A stretch of 64,000 bases of DNA from Alentia gelatinosa (taxonomy: Eukaryota > Annelida > Polychaeta > Phyllodocida > Polynoidae), in NCBI GenBank assembly GCA_950022655.1, contig OX465584.1:27315469-27379468 (forward strand), read 5' to 3'. The position numbers were made by a program, and so were the translations under genes. The notes below the pieces were generated by a model. It was not told the DNA's origin, did not search any database, and was given only the letters and a program-made list of their open reading frames with translations. Positions 37,932 to 48,732 of this stretch are shown here, one piece after another; the first letter of the stretch is position 1; the number at the start of each line of letters is the position of its first letter.

Positions 37932-37945
37932 GTTACCAAGGAAAC
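37932..37945 (+). promoter_or_regulatory. RFX X-box in a CpG-rich stretch
   Basis: GTTACCAAGGAAAC matches the X-box half-sites. The surrounding 37750-37960 is CpG-rich compared with its neighbours. Confidence 0.4.
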
Positions 37946-39007
37946 AAAGCTCAGTGGCTGCTGCCATTCGTGTCAAAAGAGAACTCACCCGAGCCTGATT
38001 CTCCACAAACCTTTCTTTTTTTCATTTTATTTTGTTTGACAGCAGTTATTCTAAGTGACAGTGTACAGGACGCAGACGAGGGGTCGAAATAGATATTTCT
38101 TTTTCGCTCCAAACCTTGTTGTGTCTTAATTCTAAAGCAAGTCTGCTTGTGATAGAAAATAGAACGTTCAAATACTAAAAAGCAGTTTGATTTAGTTGTT
38201 TTTCCCTTCTCTTTCTCTCACTTCCCTTTTTATAGATTTTCTTTCTGCTTGCTGGTTGATAAAACCTGTATCTAAACAGCGGCGGTTTGCGGGCCGTGAC
38301 CGGCGGATATACACAGAAATGTGGGCGTGAAAAGTGTCCCAACAAAGGGTTTACCAGGCGAAAGGTGTGTGTAGGTGAACGTATAAAGAGCGACTAATAA
38401 GGGACACATTATGGGACAGGGATTAGATCATGGGTCACGGGGATAGAGGGACACGGTAGACTCGGGATATGCGGTCGAGGCGGGGATTATACCAGACACA
38501 GGCGACCATCTATCGCTCTTTACCCTGCGACGTGCCCATAATGACTTCGTAATGAATCAATGGGTGAGGTATTTTAACTATAAGGGTTAACTTACATCGA
38601 TATTAGATAGTAGCTCGTCGTATTTTAGAGCGAGAAAATTGAATTTGGTGTTAAGGAAATGGAGATGATAATAAAAGACAGCCGTATGGGAGTTAGTGCT
38701 ATGAATTTGTTATTCTACTTCATACAGTAATAAGTCCTATTGTTTGAAATGTGCCTGTAATATTGAATTGACCGTAGCAGAGGGGTGGTCATTATAGGTG
38801 GGAATTGCTTATTATTACTCTGGATGGCATCACTAAAACGTTGCAAACACAAGATATCAGTGATCGACCAGAAAAGTCACGCTAATAAAAGGCAGCCCTA
38901 ACGGACGATGAACGGGGAAATCCTCCCACAAACACACGGAGCAGACGACAAACGGACAAATAAAGAGGCTCAGTCTGTGTGGATAACGTGATTATTTCAC
39001 GCCGCTA

Positions 39008-39046
39008 GAGACGCGCACGCATGCACAGAGACGCGCACGCATGCGC
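39008..39046. repeat. 19-bp tandem duplication
   Basis: AGAGACGCGCACGCATGC occurs twice, differing only in the following base. Confidence 0.7.
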
Positions 39047-41734
39047 AGTGTGAACATCCAGCATCTCCTATAAAAAACAACTTTCTGCTTCGACAGGCGC
39101 TCCATGATTACGTTTATTTAAAAAAATATAGATACAAGAAATAGGAGTGTGAATCTCACTAAACAGAGCGTACCGGTAGTTAGATTAACCATCATGGATA
39201 CTGGTTACTGGAGGGTAAGGGAGGTTGTGTTTCGTGTGGAGAGTGTTGAACATACAGTTCACTTTCATGTTCTGTGTTCTTATTTATCCTGTCTACACAA
39301 AGATAGTAAAAAAAGAGCCAATCTTTGTTTTATAGTACATTCGTAGGTGAGACTTATAAAGTTCAGATGTTGGAAGAACCTGATATCTAGTGGCACTCAC
39401 TGTGGTAACTGTATTTATGTGTGTTGTACAGTTTGTGTGGAAGCATTCAGACGAAGCAGACGTCTTTGACTTACTGGGTGGAGCCCTTCTGTAATGACCT
39501 CTATGACCCCCTCCTCAAGTCTCGCTGTGAAGCTCCTCTAAAAAGTGTCCTTTCCAAGCAGAACGGTTGGGTCGTTTAGTCGCAGACATGTCCCATCTCT
39601 GACCACCCCGCCAACACGCCACGCTCAAGTAAACATGTAGGCAGGAGTAGAGAGATCAAATATTGGCTGTCTGTCTCTTTTTATCACTAAGCCCGTCCAT
39701 CCAGAGATCTGGAGTAGCTATTGAAATGTTGTTTTTAAGTTTCAAACAATTTGTGAAATCTAGATCAACTTTATATTTTTGAACGTTGGAGATGTCTAGA
39801 ATATACCCAGAGGCTCACAATTAGTTCCAAGAAAGTTCTGCAATTTATTTGTTTAGACGAGAGCCTTTTAGACATATGTTTATCCTTTTCTTTCGTTCCT
39901 TTTTATCCTATATTTGGTATTTGCTTTGATTTCATCTCACCCAGTAGATGTGAACCCCCGATGGCTGAACATATTTTGCATGAAGAACTGTTTATATTTA
40001 AAATCCCAAGACACAAACTGAAATTTTACAAAGGCAAGGACAGTCGACTAAATGTAAAAAGATGAAACTGGTAAATAGTTGATGTGGATAACTGTTCATA
40101 CTTAAAGGTCATATGTCTATAAGGATTAGATACGAAAATGCTGATTAGTTCTTATGTATATTGTGTGTGTTGATAAAGAATACTGTGCAGGATAAAAGGC
40201 AATGTGCTGGCTCCGTCTTGAATTTCAGTCTGGGGATGTATTATGTATTGAGGTCGCACACAGAGAATCCTATCATGCGATTCCCCACCGCAGCTAGGAA
40301 TGAGTGCCTCATGAGAGACATTACAGTCTCTCTGTCTTTTTATCAGTACGTGTTATAGATGTTGATTGGAGAGAGGCTAGATATATATATCCAGGCGGTT
40401 ATTTTCTAGAAAATAACATAGGGTGTTTATATTTGAGATAAAAAAGTTACATTCTAGAAAGATACAGAAAGATTTCATTGTGTGAAATATCTCTATTTTA
40501 GATTGTTGTTTACATGAACGGTTCTCAAGTCTATGCAGTATATTCCCCTTTCTTCTTGCCTACTAGCTTAAAAAGGCAGGAAGGCAAAGGGTGTCCGTAT
40601 ACTGGGGAATACGTGCCTCACCTCATCACGATATCTACATACGCGGACATACATGTCCAGTTTTGTAACCGGATTTCTGGGTCCCCATATATACTTATGT
40701 ACTATTGATTGGTGTGTTCAGTGTTCTCTTTCAAGAATCAAAGACGAAATACAGACAGTGGGATGTCAAAAGGCATACAAAGAAAGATATCAGCTGTCAG
40801 ATTCCCATCTATCCCTCTCTGGTCCACTATCCACATTCACTCCGTCTTGGAGAGCCAAGGTGTCTGAGAAGTGTGACTAAAGAGAGAGAGGGAGAGCGAG
40901 GCGAGATGGAGCCGGGATGGAGAGGCGGTGTGAGAAATGTAGGCTAATTAATCAAGAAGAGGAAGGCTGAGGGCAGGAACCGTTTGGGGTGGGGTGGGGG
41001 CAGCTTTAGTGACTACATGTATCTCTGAGGGAGAAAGGGGTGCGGATGAACAGACAGCCAGTATGGTGTGACATGTGCAAAGCATCACAAGATAGAGGAA
41101 AATAGGCTTCGAACTAGAAGAACTGAACAATGGTGAGTAATCTATCAATGAAGAATATTTGCAGTAAAGAACCTAGATGCCCTGCAGCTGGATGGCCCAC
41201 AAAGGACCACCCACACCTCCTTCAATGCATGGAGGAGAGAGCGGGTGTGTGTAACGGGAAAGGAGCTGTTCGGGGGTTAGGTCCCCTCCCCATTGAGAAG
41301 TGCATGCTGTAAGGGGCGGGGCGGCAATAGCGAACGCTGACTTGACCTCACGAAGACGGTCAGATTGGATAGGTCAGCATGCACCCCTGGGTCAGCACAT
41401 AGAGAGGGACCGTCCTAATTGTCCGGAAATAAGATAAGGAAATGTTCGTGTAACTGTAAACTAAAGATATATACATGTATATGCAGACCTATTGCATATA
41501 TGACATGCCGACCGGGTAACCACTGGCATACGTATGCAAAATTCTGCAATAGGCCCTTTTAATATATAGTTTCTAGCGCCCAACCCCCACCAAACCACAT
41601 TTCTCTGGGAGTGATGGTATTGTATGGCAGTACTAAACGGACCATAAAGTTGGTTAGCTCTGCCGCTATCTAGCTTGACATGCCCCAACTTGTGGCAATC
41701 GTCGGTAGCCGTGCACTGCAAGCGTCCGCCGCTG

Positions 41735-41763
41735 CCCGGTGGCTCAGACCGGGAGCCACCGGG
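41735..41763. other. perfect 11-bp hairpin
   Basis: CCCGGTGGCTC (41735-41745) and GAGCCACCGGG (41753-41763) flank a 7-nt loop AGACCGG, in a GC-rich segment next to the signal-peptide exon. Confidence 0.7.
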
Positions 41764-41892
41764 ACCGATCCCCGGCGTACGGCGCTGTGTCGCCGGCCAG
41801 GCTGGAGAGACCTCGGCCTATCCCCATGTTGTATGCAACGCCATATAGAAAACAATTTTCATCTCAGGGAGGACACAATAACACGGACTTAC

Positions 41893-42052
41893 CTTGTGAT
41901 ACAGTGGTAGAATTTAGTCCCGGTGATGAAGATTCTGCAGTGGTAGACTGTGTGTGCAAACAACAAACCACGGCCAGAACCACAAACAGCCAGTTTATCC
42001 CGGGGCGGCGACAAGTCGCTGGCTGGTCACCCGAAGGCGGCTGGCGCGCCAT
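41893..42052 (-). CDS. first coding exon of a secreted or membrane protein (signal peptide)
   Basis: Seen on the minus strand: an ATG at 42052 opens 53 codons and ends in CAAG followed by GTAAGT (donor at 41892-41887), phase 1. The protein has a basic N-terminus, then INWLFVVLAVVCCL, then HTQSTTAE. That is an n-region, h-region and probable cleavage site, followed by a Ser/Thr-rich stretch with an N-glycosylation sequon (NST). The context is GC-rich. Without splicing the frame stops soon after. No later exon was recognised to the left, so the product is unknown; introns may be long. It could be a chance ORF, but hydrophobic core and perfect donor together argue against that. Confidence 0.45.
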
Positions 42053-42279
42053 GCTTAAATTCTGTGGCTAGGCTTCACCGAATACCATCACTGTGATTAG
42101 GCACTGGCCGTAACGCAAGCATGTTCCTTTGGTGTCGGTAAAATCCTTCGTTGCAGTGCTCATACCCCGGTTAGATGGGCGGGTGACAGGAAGGGTCTCT
42201 GGGGCGCTGTCATGCCCGCTCTCTCCCACACGACATTACTCCTGTGTTTACGTTCTCCAAGCGGGCGTTGTGCATTTGC

Positions 42280-42325
42280 CCCGTGCTACCATCTGGTGTT
42301 CTGTTGTGCTGCCCTCTAGGAGTTA
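42280..42325 (-). promoter_or_regulatory. pair of CTCF-like motifs upstream of the signal-peptide exon
   Basis: Minus strand: CACCAGATGGTAGC (about 42290) and CCTAGAGGGCAGC (about 42315) each match about 12 of 14 positions of the bilaterian CTCF core CCASYAGRKGGCRS, in the same orientation. Motif-level evidence only. Confidence 0.25.
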
Positions 42326-42730
42326 AAATTCGAACTGGAACATTTCATTGACGGAATTTTCTTTTTATCGGAATTAAAGATTTCTGAGAGCGGCCAAGAC
42401 TTTTTAATATAGAACACAAATGTCATTAGCTTCACCTTCCGAATATGACATCTGATAGTTTTGGAGAGACAAGTTAAACCCAATTACAGCCACATTGTCC
42501 CGCACTCGTCTAAGGTTCTGTTTGAATGTCTCTTTCGTCTTTGAAACTGAGTCTTTGTCTGCTGTCTTGTATTTTCCACCTTATTTTTGATTGAGCAGGC
42601 CTACTATACTGGTACAGGAAAACCCCGCTTAAGTGAGCACCCTCCGTTCCGGGAAAAACTAGATATTAGACTTCGTTTTGTCTGCTGATCTTGCTTGCAC
42701 CGTTGGTGCCGCTTTTCATGTCTGTCTAAC

Positions 42731-42780
42731 ACTTTTGTGACGAAACTAGTGCAACACTTTTGTGACGAAACTAGTGCAAC
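42731..42780. repeat. exact 25-bp tandem duplication
   Basis: ACTTTTGTGACGAAACTAGT plus GCAAC, twice without mismatch. Confidence 0.85.
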
Positions 42781-42829
42781 AGGTCCCACATCACATGGTG
42801 TGTAGATTTGTCTAATTCTTTTAAGTATT

Positions 42830-43057
42830 TGTCTTTTTGACAGATTAGATTCTTGTAACAAACTAGGGTATTGTATCAACGAGTCTGAGCTGTCTAAACT
42901 TTATAGTTGATAATCATCTTGGTTGTAACTTGGAAAGAGATAATCATACTATAGCGAGGTCTGCCAATGTATCAGTGTGTACCGGTATCTACTTTATGTG
43001 TCCCAGTGTTATCTAAGGCATATCTAAAGTATCATTGAGGTGATATGCATGTATGAC
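42830..43057 (-). repeat. interspersed repeat R4, left part, split by the TIR element
   Basis: The reverse complement matches 26270-26510. The match stops exactly at the TIR element's ATGAC and resumes at 46359. Confidence 0.7.
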
Positions 43058-46000
43058 CAGGGGCGTACCCAGGGGGGGGGGGGCACAGGGGGCACGTGCC
43101 CCCCCCCCCGAAATTTTTCCAAGGATGGTTTGTTCTGACTGAAAATTCTATACACACTGTTTTTTGAATTTTTGTTCTATCTATCATAGTTAAAAAGTTA
43201 CAGCATTATACAAGAATGGGCTAAGATATTGAAATCTATCTAGGGGTGCGGTTTGGGGTACTTTTTTTTTTCATATTTAATTCAATTTTTTTTTGGGCCC
43301 TCCGGGTTAGGGTACACACTTGAAAGATGTATGTTAGGTAGTCCAAGGTGTGCCCCCCACCCTCTAAAAAATCCTCCCTCTTACCATATGTACTTCATTC
43401 AACAAAGCACATATGTCCCCAAAATAGAGAGAGAGCTCTTCAGGGGGCCCCTGGACTCCAAAGAGGGGCGTTGCAATCTTCATAAATAGCCTTAGATCGG
43501 TAACCATCCTGGTCCCTGAAACAGAATCCAAGAGGCATCTTGTATAAAATATAGAAGCCAGGTTCTTCTGCAGGCTTTGCCCCCTGGACCCCCAGATGGA
43601 CTTTTCCACCAGACACCTGGCAATCTTCCCATGCAGTCAGGGTCTGTAAAACCCCTTCCTGAAAACAAAATCCTAGGCACAGTAAAATGCAAGTGCCTCA
43701 AGGGGCTTCACCCTCTTGACCCTTAGGATAGGCTTTCCTTTTGGACCCCTTGTAATGTTCAGAAATAGCCTCAGATGTGTGCCCCCCCCCCCCCCTTTGA
43801 ATTAAATTCTAGATGTAGCTTGTATCATCTTTTGACATACATGTGCACCCGGGGGCTTCACCCCCTCCCCACCTGGATCCCTAAAGAAGCACTTTGCCCC
43901 TGACCCATTGTTATTTCTGAATTATGAAACCCAAGTGTTTCCAGGAGTTTTGACCCCTGGACCTCCCAGATGGGTCTTTGCAACTGGACCCCTGGCAATC
44001 TTCACATGTAGTTTCAGGTGTATAAAAACTCTTCCCCTAAATAGAGTCACTAACATGTAAATACATCCAGGGGCTTTGCCTCCTGGACCCCTGGGATTGG
44101 CTTGATTACTCAATATATTCCCAAATAATCTCAGGTGTGTGGCCCCACTCACTAGCAAGTCCTCAGGTTTCATCAGTGCACCCCAAGGAAGGGTTATGCC
44201 ACAGGACCCCTAGCAACCTAGAAATCCAACTGCTTCCAGGGACTTCACCCCCAAAATCCCAGGAGGAGCTTTGTTGCCGGAGTCCCTGCCAAACACTTCA
44301 GGGGTTTTGGCCCCTGGATCACAAAGGAGGCAATTTGCCCCTAGACTTCTCACAATCCCCCCAGGTAGTCTCAGGTGTGTAACCCTTCCTGAAACAAGAT
44401 CATGGATATAGACTGTATAAATAATATCTGAAACCAAAGTGCTTCCAGGAGTTTTGCCCCCTGGAACTCCCAGAGGGGCTATGCTATTACTCTTGTGGCA
44501 ACATTCCAGGTGGTCTCAGGTGTGTAACGATCCCCCTCCCTCAATAAAAATTCTGGATACAGCTTGTATAAAATCTTAAACCCAAGTGAATCTTGAGTCT
44601 TTGCCTCCTGGATCCCCAGCAGAGGCTTTGCTGCTAGACCCCTGGTAAGCTACCCATGTAATCCTAGGTGTATGGCTTCCCCTCCCAATAACAATCCTAA
44701 GGTGTATTTAAAAAAAAATAAAAATCCAAATTCTTCTGAGAGATTTTCTCCCTGGACCCCCCTCCCAACTGGGGCATTACTTCTTGACCCCTGGATAGTG
44801 TCAGGAATATGACCTTCTCCAACAAAATCCTGGATACAGCTTGTATAATCAACACATTCTAAATGCTGCTGGGGGCTTTGCCCCCTTGGAGACCAAGCCA
44901 ATCATCCAAGGTAGTCAGAGGTGTGCCCCCTCCCTGAAACAAAATCCTGGGTATGACCCTGGTGAATGCTGCTTGAGGGGAATGTGGTTATGATAGTAGA
45001 AATTGTGCCCCCCCCCCACCCCAAATAAGCACATGCCTATATGCCCTTGTTTCAGTGTCATTCAACAAGGCAAGTATGCCACCTAAAAATAATCTAGATG
45101 CCAAGCTATTAGGGGTGATTTATCTCATGGACCCCTTCTAATCTTTCCAAATAATCTTGTCTGTGACCACCCCATTCACTGAAAAAAATTGTGAATACAA
45201 ATTGTGTAATGTATAAAAGCCAAGACCTTCTAAGGGATTTGTCCCAAGGACCCCCAGGGGGACTTTGCCACTGGACCCCCACTGATATTCCTAGGTAGTT
45301 TCAGGTATGTAACCCCCTCCCTGAACCAAAATCCTTGGAACAACTTGCATAATGTATAAAATCCAAGTGTTTCTGGGATGTGCCCCCTGGACTACCAGTT
45401 GGAATTTGCGACTGACCCCTGAAATCTCCCCAGGGAGTATCTGGTGTATAAATCTTTCCAAGACATAACCCTAGGTATAGCTTTTATAAGTGTAAAATCC
45501 AAGTATAGCCAGGGGGTTTCACCCCCTTGACCCCCATAAGGACTTAAATGATGGACCCTTGGTACTTGGTCTCAGGTATGTATCTCCCCCTCCCTGACAC
45601 AAAAACCTGGAGACAGCCTGTGTAATCTATGAAATCCAAATGTTTCAGGGGGATTTGCCTGGACTCCATTAAAGGCTTTCCTAAACCACTGGCAATATTG
45701 CCATGTGATCCTGGGGACCTTGCCCCCTGGACCACCATGTGGGGGCCATGATGCTAGACCTCTGACAATATTCCCAGATGGCTGAACATATACATGTAAC
45801 CCCCTCCTTGAAACAAAATCTTTGGGAGAGCTTGTAGAATTTTTATGATGCAAGTTCTTCTATGGGATTTACCCCCTGGACTCCCAGGGATTTACCCCTG
45901 ATTTGCTGCTAAAACCCTGGCAATATATCCAGATACTCTGAGAAGGGTAACCCCCATCCCTGAAACAAAAGGCTGGATACAGATTGCATATAATCCAAGT

Positions 46001-46358
46001 TCTTTCAAGGGCTTTGCCCCCTGGACCCCCAGAAAGGGCTTTTCTGCTAAACCCTGACAATATTCACAGATAACCTAAGATGTGTGTGCCCCTCTTCAAA
46101 GAAAATCCAGGGGTTGGCTTTTATAATCTATAGAATCCAAATGTTTTCAGGGGCTTTGCCCCCTGGACACCCAGAGGGAAGTTTGCAATTCCCACATTCC
46201 CCCTGAAACAGAATCCTGAATACAGTTTAATCTATAAAATCTAAGTGCGTCCGCGGCTTAATTTGCCCTGGTGATCCACAGGAGGATCTTCCTAGCTGGA
46301 CCCTTGTCAATCTTCAGAGGTGTGCCCCCCCCGAAACAAAATCCTGGGTACGCCCCTG
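43058..46358. mobile_element. 3.3-kb TIR element filled with a degenerate tandem array
   Basis: The ends are perfect 16-bp inverted repeats, CAGGGGCGTACCCAGG (43058-43073) and its complement (46343-46358). They are flanked by the direct repeat ATGAC (43053-43057 and 46359-46363). Just inside the left end is a perfect palindrome GGGGGCACGTGCCCCC (43088-43103). I see no transposase. The interior consists of roughly two dozen diverged units of about 130-150 bp with the recurring landmarks GAAACAAAATCCTGG, GGGCTTTGCCCCCTGGACC and TCAGGTGTGTAACCCC. A non-autonomous class II element is likely; superfamily unknown. Confidence 0.75.
43250..46340. repeat. degenerate tandem array inside the TIR element
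   Basis: The landmark GGGCTTTGCCCCCTGGA (or a variant) recurs near 43568, 43703, 43854, 43943, 44071, 44305, 44448, 44592, 44740, 44872 and onwards to 46150, a spacing of about 90-150 bp. Open frames on the minus strand across it (GGPGGKAPG-like) are a by-product of the repeat and not genes. Confidence 0.75.
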
Positions 46359-46475
46359 ATGACACATCAAATTGGAGCTGGAATACCATAGAATACAATG
46401 CTATCGCTGTTATTTCTATGGATATAATTACACAGGCATTATGAATGTATTACACATATATACACTCTGTCATCC
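46359..46475 (-). repeat. interspersed repeat R4, right part
   Basis: Continues the R4 copy after the insertion: ATGACACATCAAATTGGAGC here against ATGATACACCAAATTAGAGC in the reverse complement of the 26-kb copy. Confidence 0.7.
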
Positions 46476-46479
46476 TATG

Positions 46480-47100
46480 CTGAAGAATACGTTGTCAGGT
46501 GAATGTTTGGGTTCAGCCTTGGCGTAGCCAGTGGAAAAGGGCCTATCAGGCCTATTAGTGCTGAAGTATGGTGTTCTCTTCTTCTGAGTTGTTAAGTGGG
46601 ATTCACACGGTGGGTTTAATGTACCGGTAATTAATCGTAATGATCGTAAGGTGATTGGAGACGTGCAGGCTTCCACCAACATGGGGGAGGAGGGCTGTAC
46701 TTTGGGACCATGTTTTGATAGAAAATAAATCAGCAATTTGTAAGGTATGTGAGCAGGTGAGTGCACATTGGCCAGACGTCCAGGCTCTCCACTCTGCCAC
46801 AGAGTAAATAGATACTCTGTGACTCTGCGCTCCAATCCTCACTGCGCCGCTCCAGTTTATCGCTCCACAACCCATAGTAGTGCCGTAGTTTGCTCGAGCG
46901 ATGCAGTATGGCTACAATGCTGTCATCTAGCGTGAACAATCGAAGTAAATATTTTGCGACACCTAGATATATTAGAATATTAATAACGGCATATTTTGTT
47001 ATGAGAAAATTGATGTATCATTATCTATGCTATAATGAGAAATAGGCTATGCCAAATCGACATCTGTCTTTTTTAACTACCTATGAAAGTCGTAAAATAG
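46480..47100. other. region upstream of GTSE1, no gene confirmed
   Basis: Both strands have open frames (minus 46470-46835; plus around 46600-46720). None has splice or homology support. Confidence 0.35.
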
Positions 47101-47111
47101 GAATTGTACAT

Positions 47112-47175
47112 GGCCAATGGAAACGCACGGATGAGGTCACATGACTTTCAAACGAATCGTTGCGGTAAATATAAA
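47112..47175 (+). promoter_or_regulatory. GTSE1 core promoter: CCAAT box, CHR-like element, TATA-like box
   Basis: CCAAT lies at 47114-47118. TTCAAA, the reverse complement of the CHR core TTTGAA, lies at 47147-47152, 28 nt further on. A GTCACATGAC E-box-like palindrome lies between them at 47136-47145, and AATATAAA follows at about 47168. NF-Y (CCAAT) plus CHR (DREAM/MMB-MuvB) is the known layout of G2/M-phase promoters, and GTSE1 is such a gene in vertebrates. Binding here is inferred from motifs only. Confidence 0.55.
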
Positions 47176-47199
47176 CTTTCGTGGTGTGTGGATTCTCTG

Positions 47200-47247
47200 C
47201 TTTTATTGCTACTGTGTGCGATTCCCTACTGGATTAAGCTCGATCAG
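47200..47247 (+). other. GTSE1: GTSE1 exon 1, non-coding 5' UTR (start approximate)
   Basis: The sequence reads CGATCAG then GTATGTTG, a good splice donor after 47247. The 5' edge is set only by the TATA-like box about 30 nt upstream. Exon 2 (48690-48732) holds the rest of the 5' UTR, the ATG and one base of codon 2. Its acceptor region ACAGACAG offers two possible AG positions, both in the UTR. Confidence 0.55.
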
Positions 47248-48689
47248 GTATGTTGTCGAATCCGAATATAGAATCGAAGTTATTCACTTAAGGGCCATAT
47301 AGTTTGATGCATAATGGTTTATAGGCCGATTGCGTTGTTTGTGTTTTGTCAGTCTTGCCTTGGTATGTGACGAGTGAGTCAGTGTGACATTAACTAAAAA
47401 AAGAAAGAAAAAAAAAAGGGGGGGGGGGGGGGGGCAGAGACCATTGCTAGTCAATCTTCACTCCATTCAAGATCTTGTGGATTAGGTGCTACATTAGATC
47501 GAATGGTACGCATGAGGTAAAGTGAAGTCGCATAATGATGATTGTGGGTGACGAAGATACCAAATACGAACTCGGTACGGTACCCAAGGCATTGCCATTG
47601 GCTCGGGACTGGCTTCACTACTGACACTGTCGCTAGATTGAGTCAGACATGGATCGTGCTGTCGTTATAGCGATTCATTTTCTGAAAAAGAAATGTCTCG
47701 AATTTGTTGCAGGGATGCAAGGGTAGTGATGCCTAATACCTGATCGCGAAAACAAACGTGAAGCAGTGGAATGGATTGGGGGGGGGGGGGCGGGGGCTGT
47801 CAATGTCAATGATTGACTATTTTTGCTCCCCCCCCCCTCCGAGCTTGTCTTGTTTTTGTTTTTTTCATGTTTATCCCTTGTATTTTCTACCAGTCATTAT
47901 CCAAATTGGGTTTATGATATTATATGACTTTCATTGCATTACATCGCACATTTTAACTATTAAGTCTGAGCGGAACACAGTTTCTCTGGTCAGACGGAAT
48001 ATAGGTCACCACCACCCACCCCACAATCACCCCCAGTCACAATCTCCCGTCGACGCGACACCGCCTCCTGCTTACTTTTCTTCCCCTCCTGTACCCACAT
48101 AGATGTGGCCATGGCAGTGGTCGCGTAGACCAGTCTGTTCCAAATTAACTTCACAAATCATCTTTTTTATGACTTTTAAATTTCTAATTTTTTTCCTCAG
48201 TCCCAACTTTCATCCATACGTTACTTATTTTTTCTTCTAACGATAGAAAGCCGATTTTGGCAAAAATTACTAAAAGAATTGGCTTATAAGCGAGCTTTTA
48301 CGGTAACAACTATCGGATGGAAATATAGGAATAGGTTCGGTGTTGCAGGTCACATGCTTACCAGTGACCGCTGTATGAAGAAAAACCCTGGTGAAATAAG
48401 TTTTGTATGTATGGGCATTGCAGTAGAATGAGTCTCACTATAAGCATATTTGGAACATGCCTTGTGAAGTCAGAATCTGGCCTATCTGGTGAAACACACC
48501 CTTATAGGCTTATCGATTACAGCCGTCAGCTGCTGTTCTTTCAATTACAAATTATTGGGTGTCCTTATTGATTATTTAGAGTAAAAAGAAGAAAGGTAAA
48601 ATCTTAAACCTTTCATGTGCATAAATGTTAAGATATATTATTCTAATATAACAATAATAAGTGTTCATTTGTAATTCCTTCTGATACAG

Positions 48690-48732
48690 ACAGCATTGCA
48701 TCGAAGGGAGAAGCCCAGAAAATAAAACATGG
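48690..48732 (+). CDS. GTSE1: GTSE1 exon 2: end of 5' UTR and start codon
   Basis: The acceptor is CTGATACAG and the donor is GTAAGT at 48733. Only ATG plus one G (48729-48732) is coding, so the start codon stands almost alone in its exon. Codon 2 (GAG, Glu) is completed by exon 3. The early split means that coding sequence downstream depends on splicing of this junction. Confidence 0.8.

Larger units (their letters stand above)
37000..41730. other. no confirmed gene
   Basis: Contains a CpG-rich patch with an X-box (37750-37960) and small duplications. If the minus-strand signal-peptide exon is real, part of this is probably its first intron. Confidence 0.35.

Noticed and set aside
43492..45853. 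Minus-strand frames rich in GGPGGK
   Set aside because: Produced by the tandem array in the TIR element; collagen-like look is coincidental and the frames are broken between units.
46600..46725. Plus-strand frame upstream of GTSE1 (NRNDRKVIGDVQASTN...)
   Set aside because: Protein-like text but no start in context, no splice sites and an overlapping open frame on the other strand.
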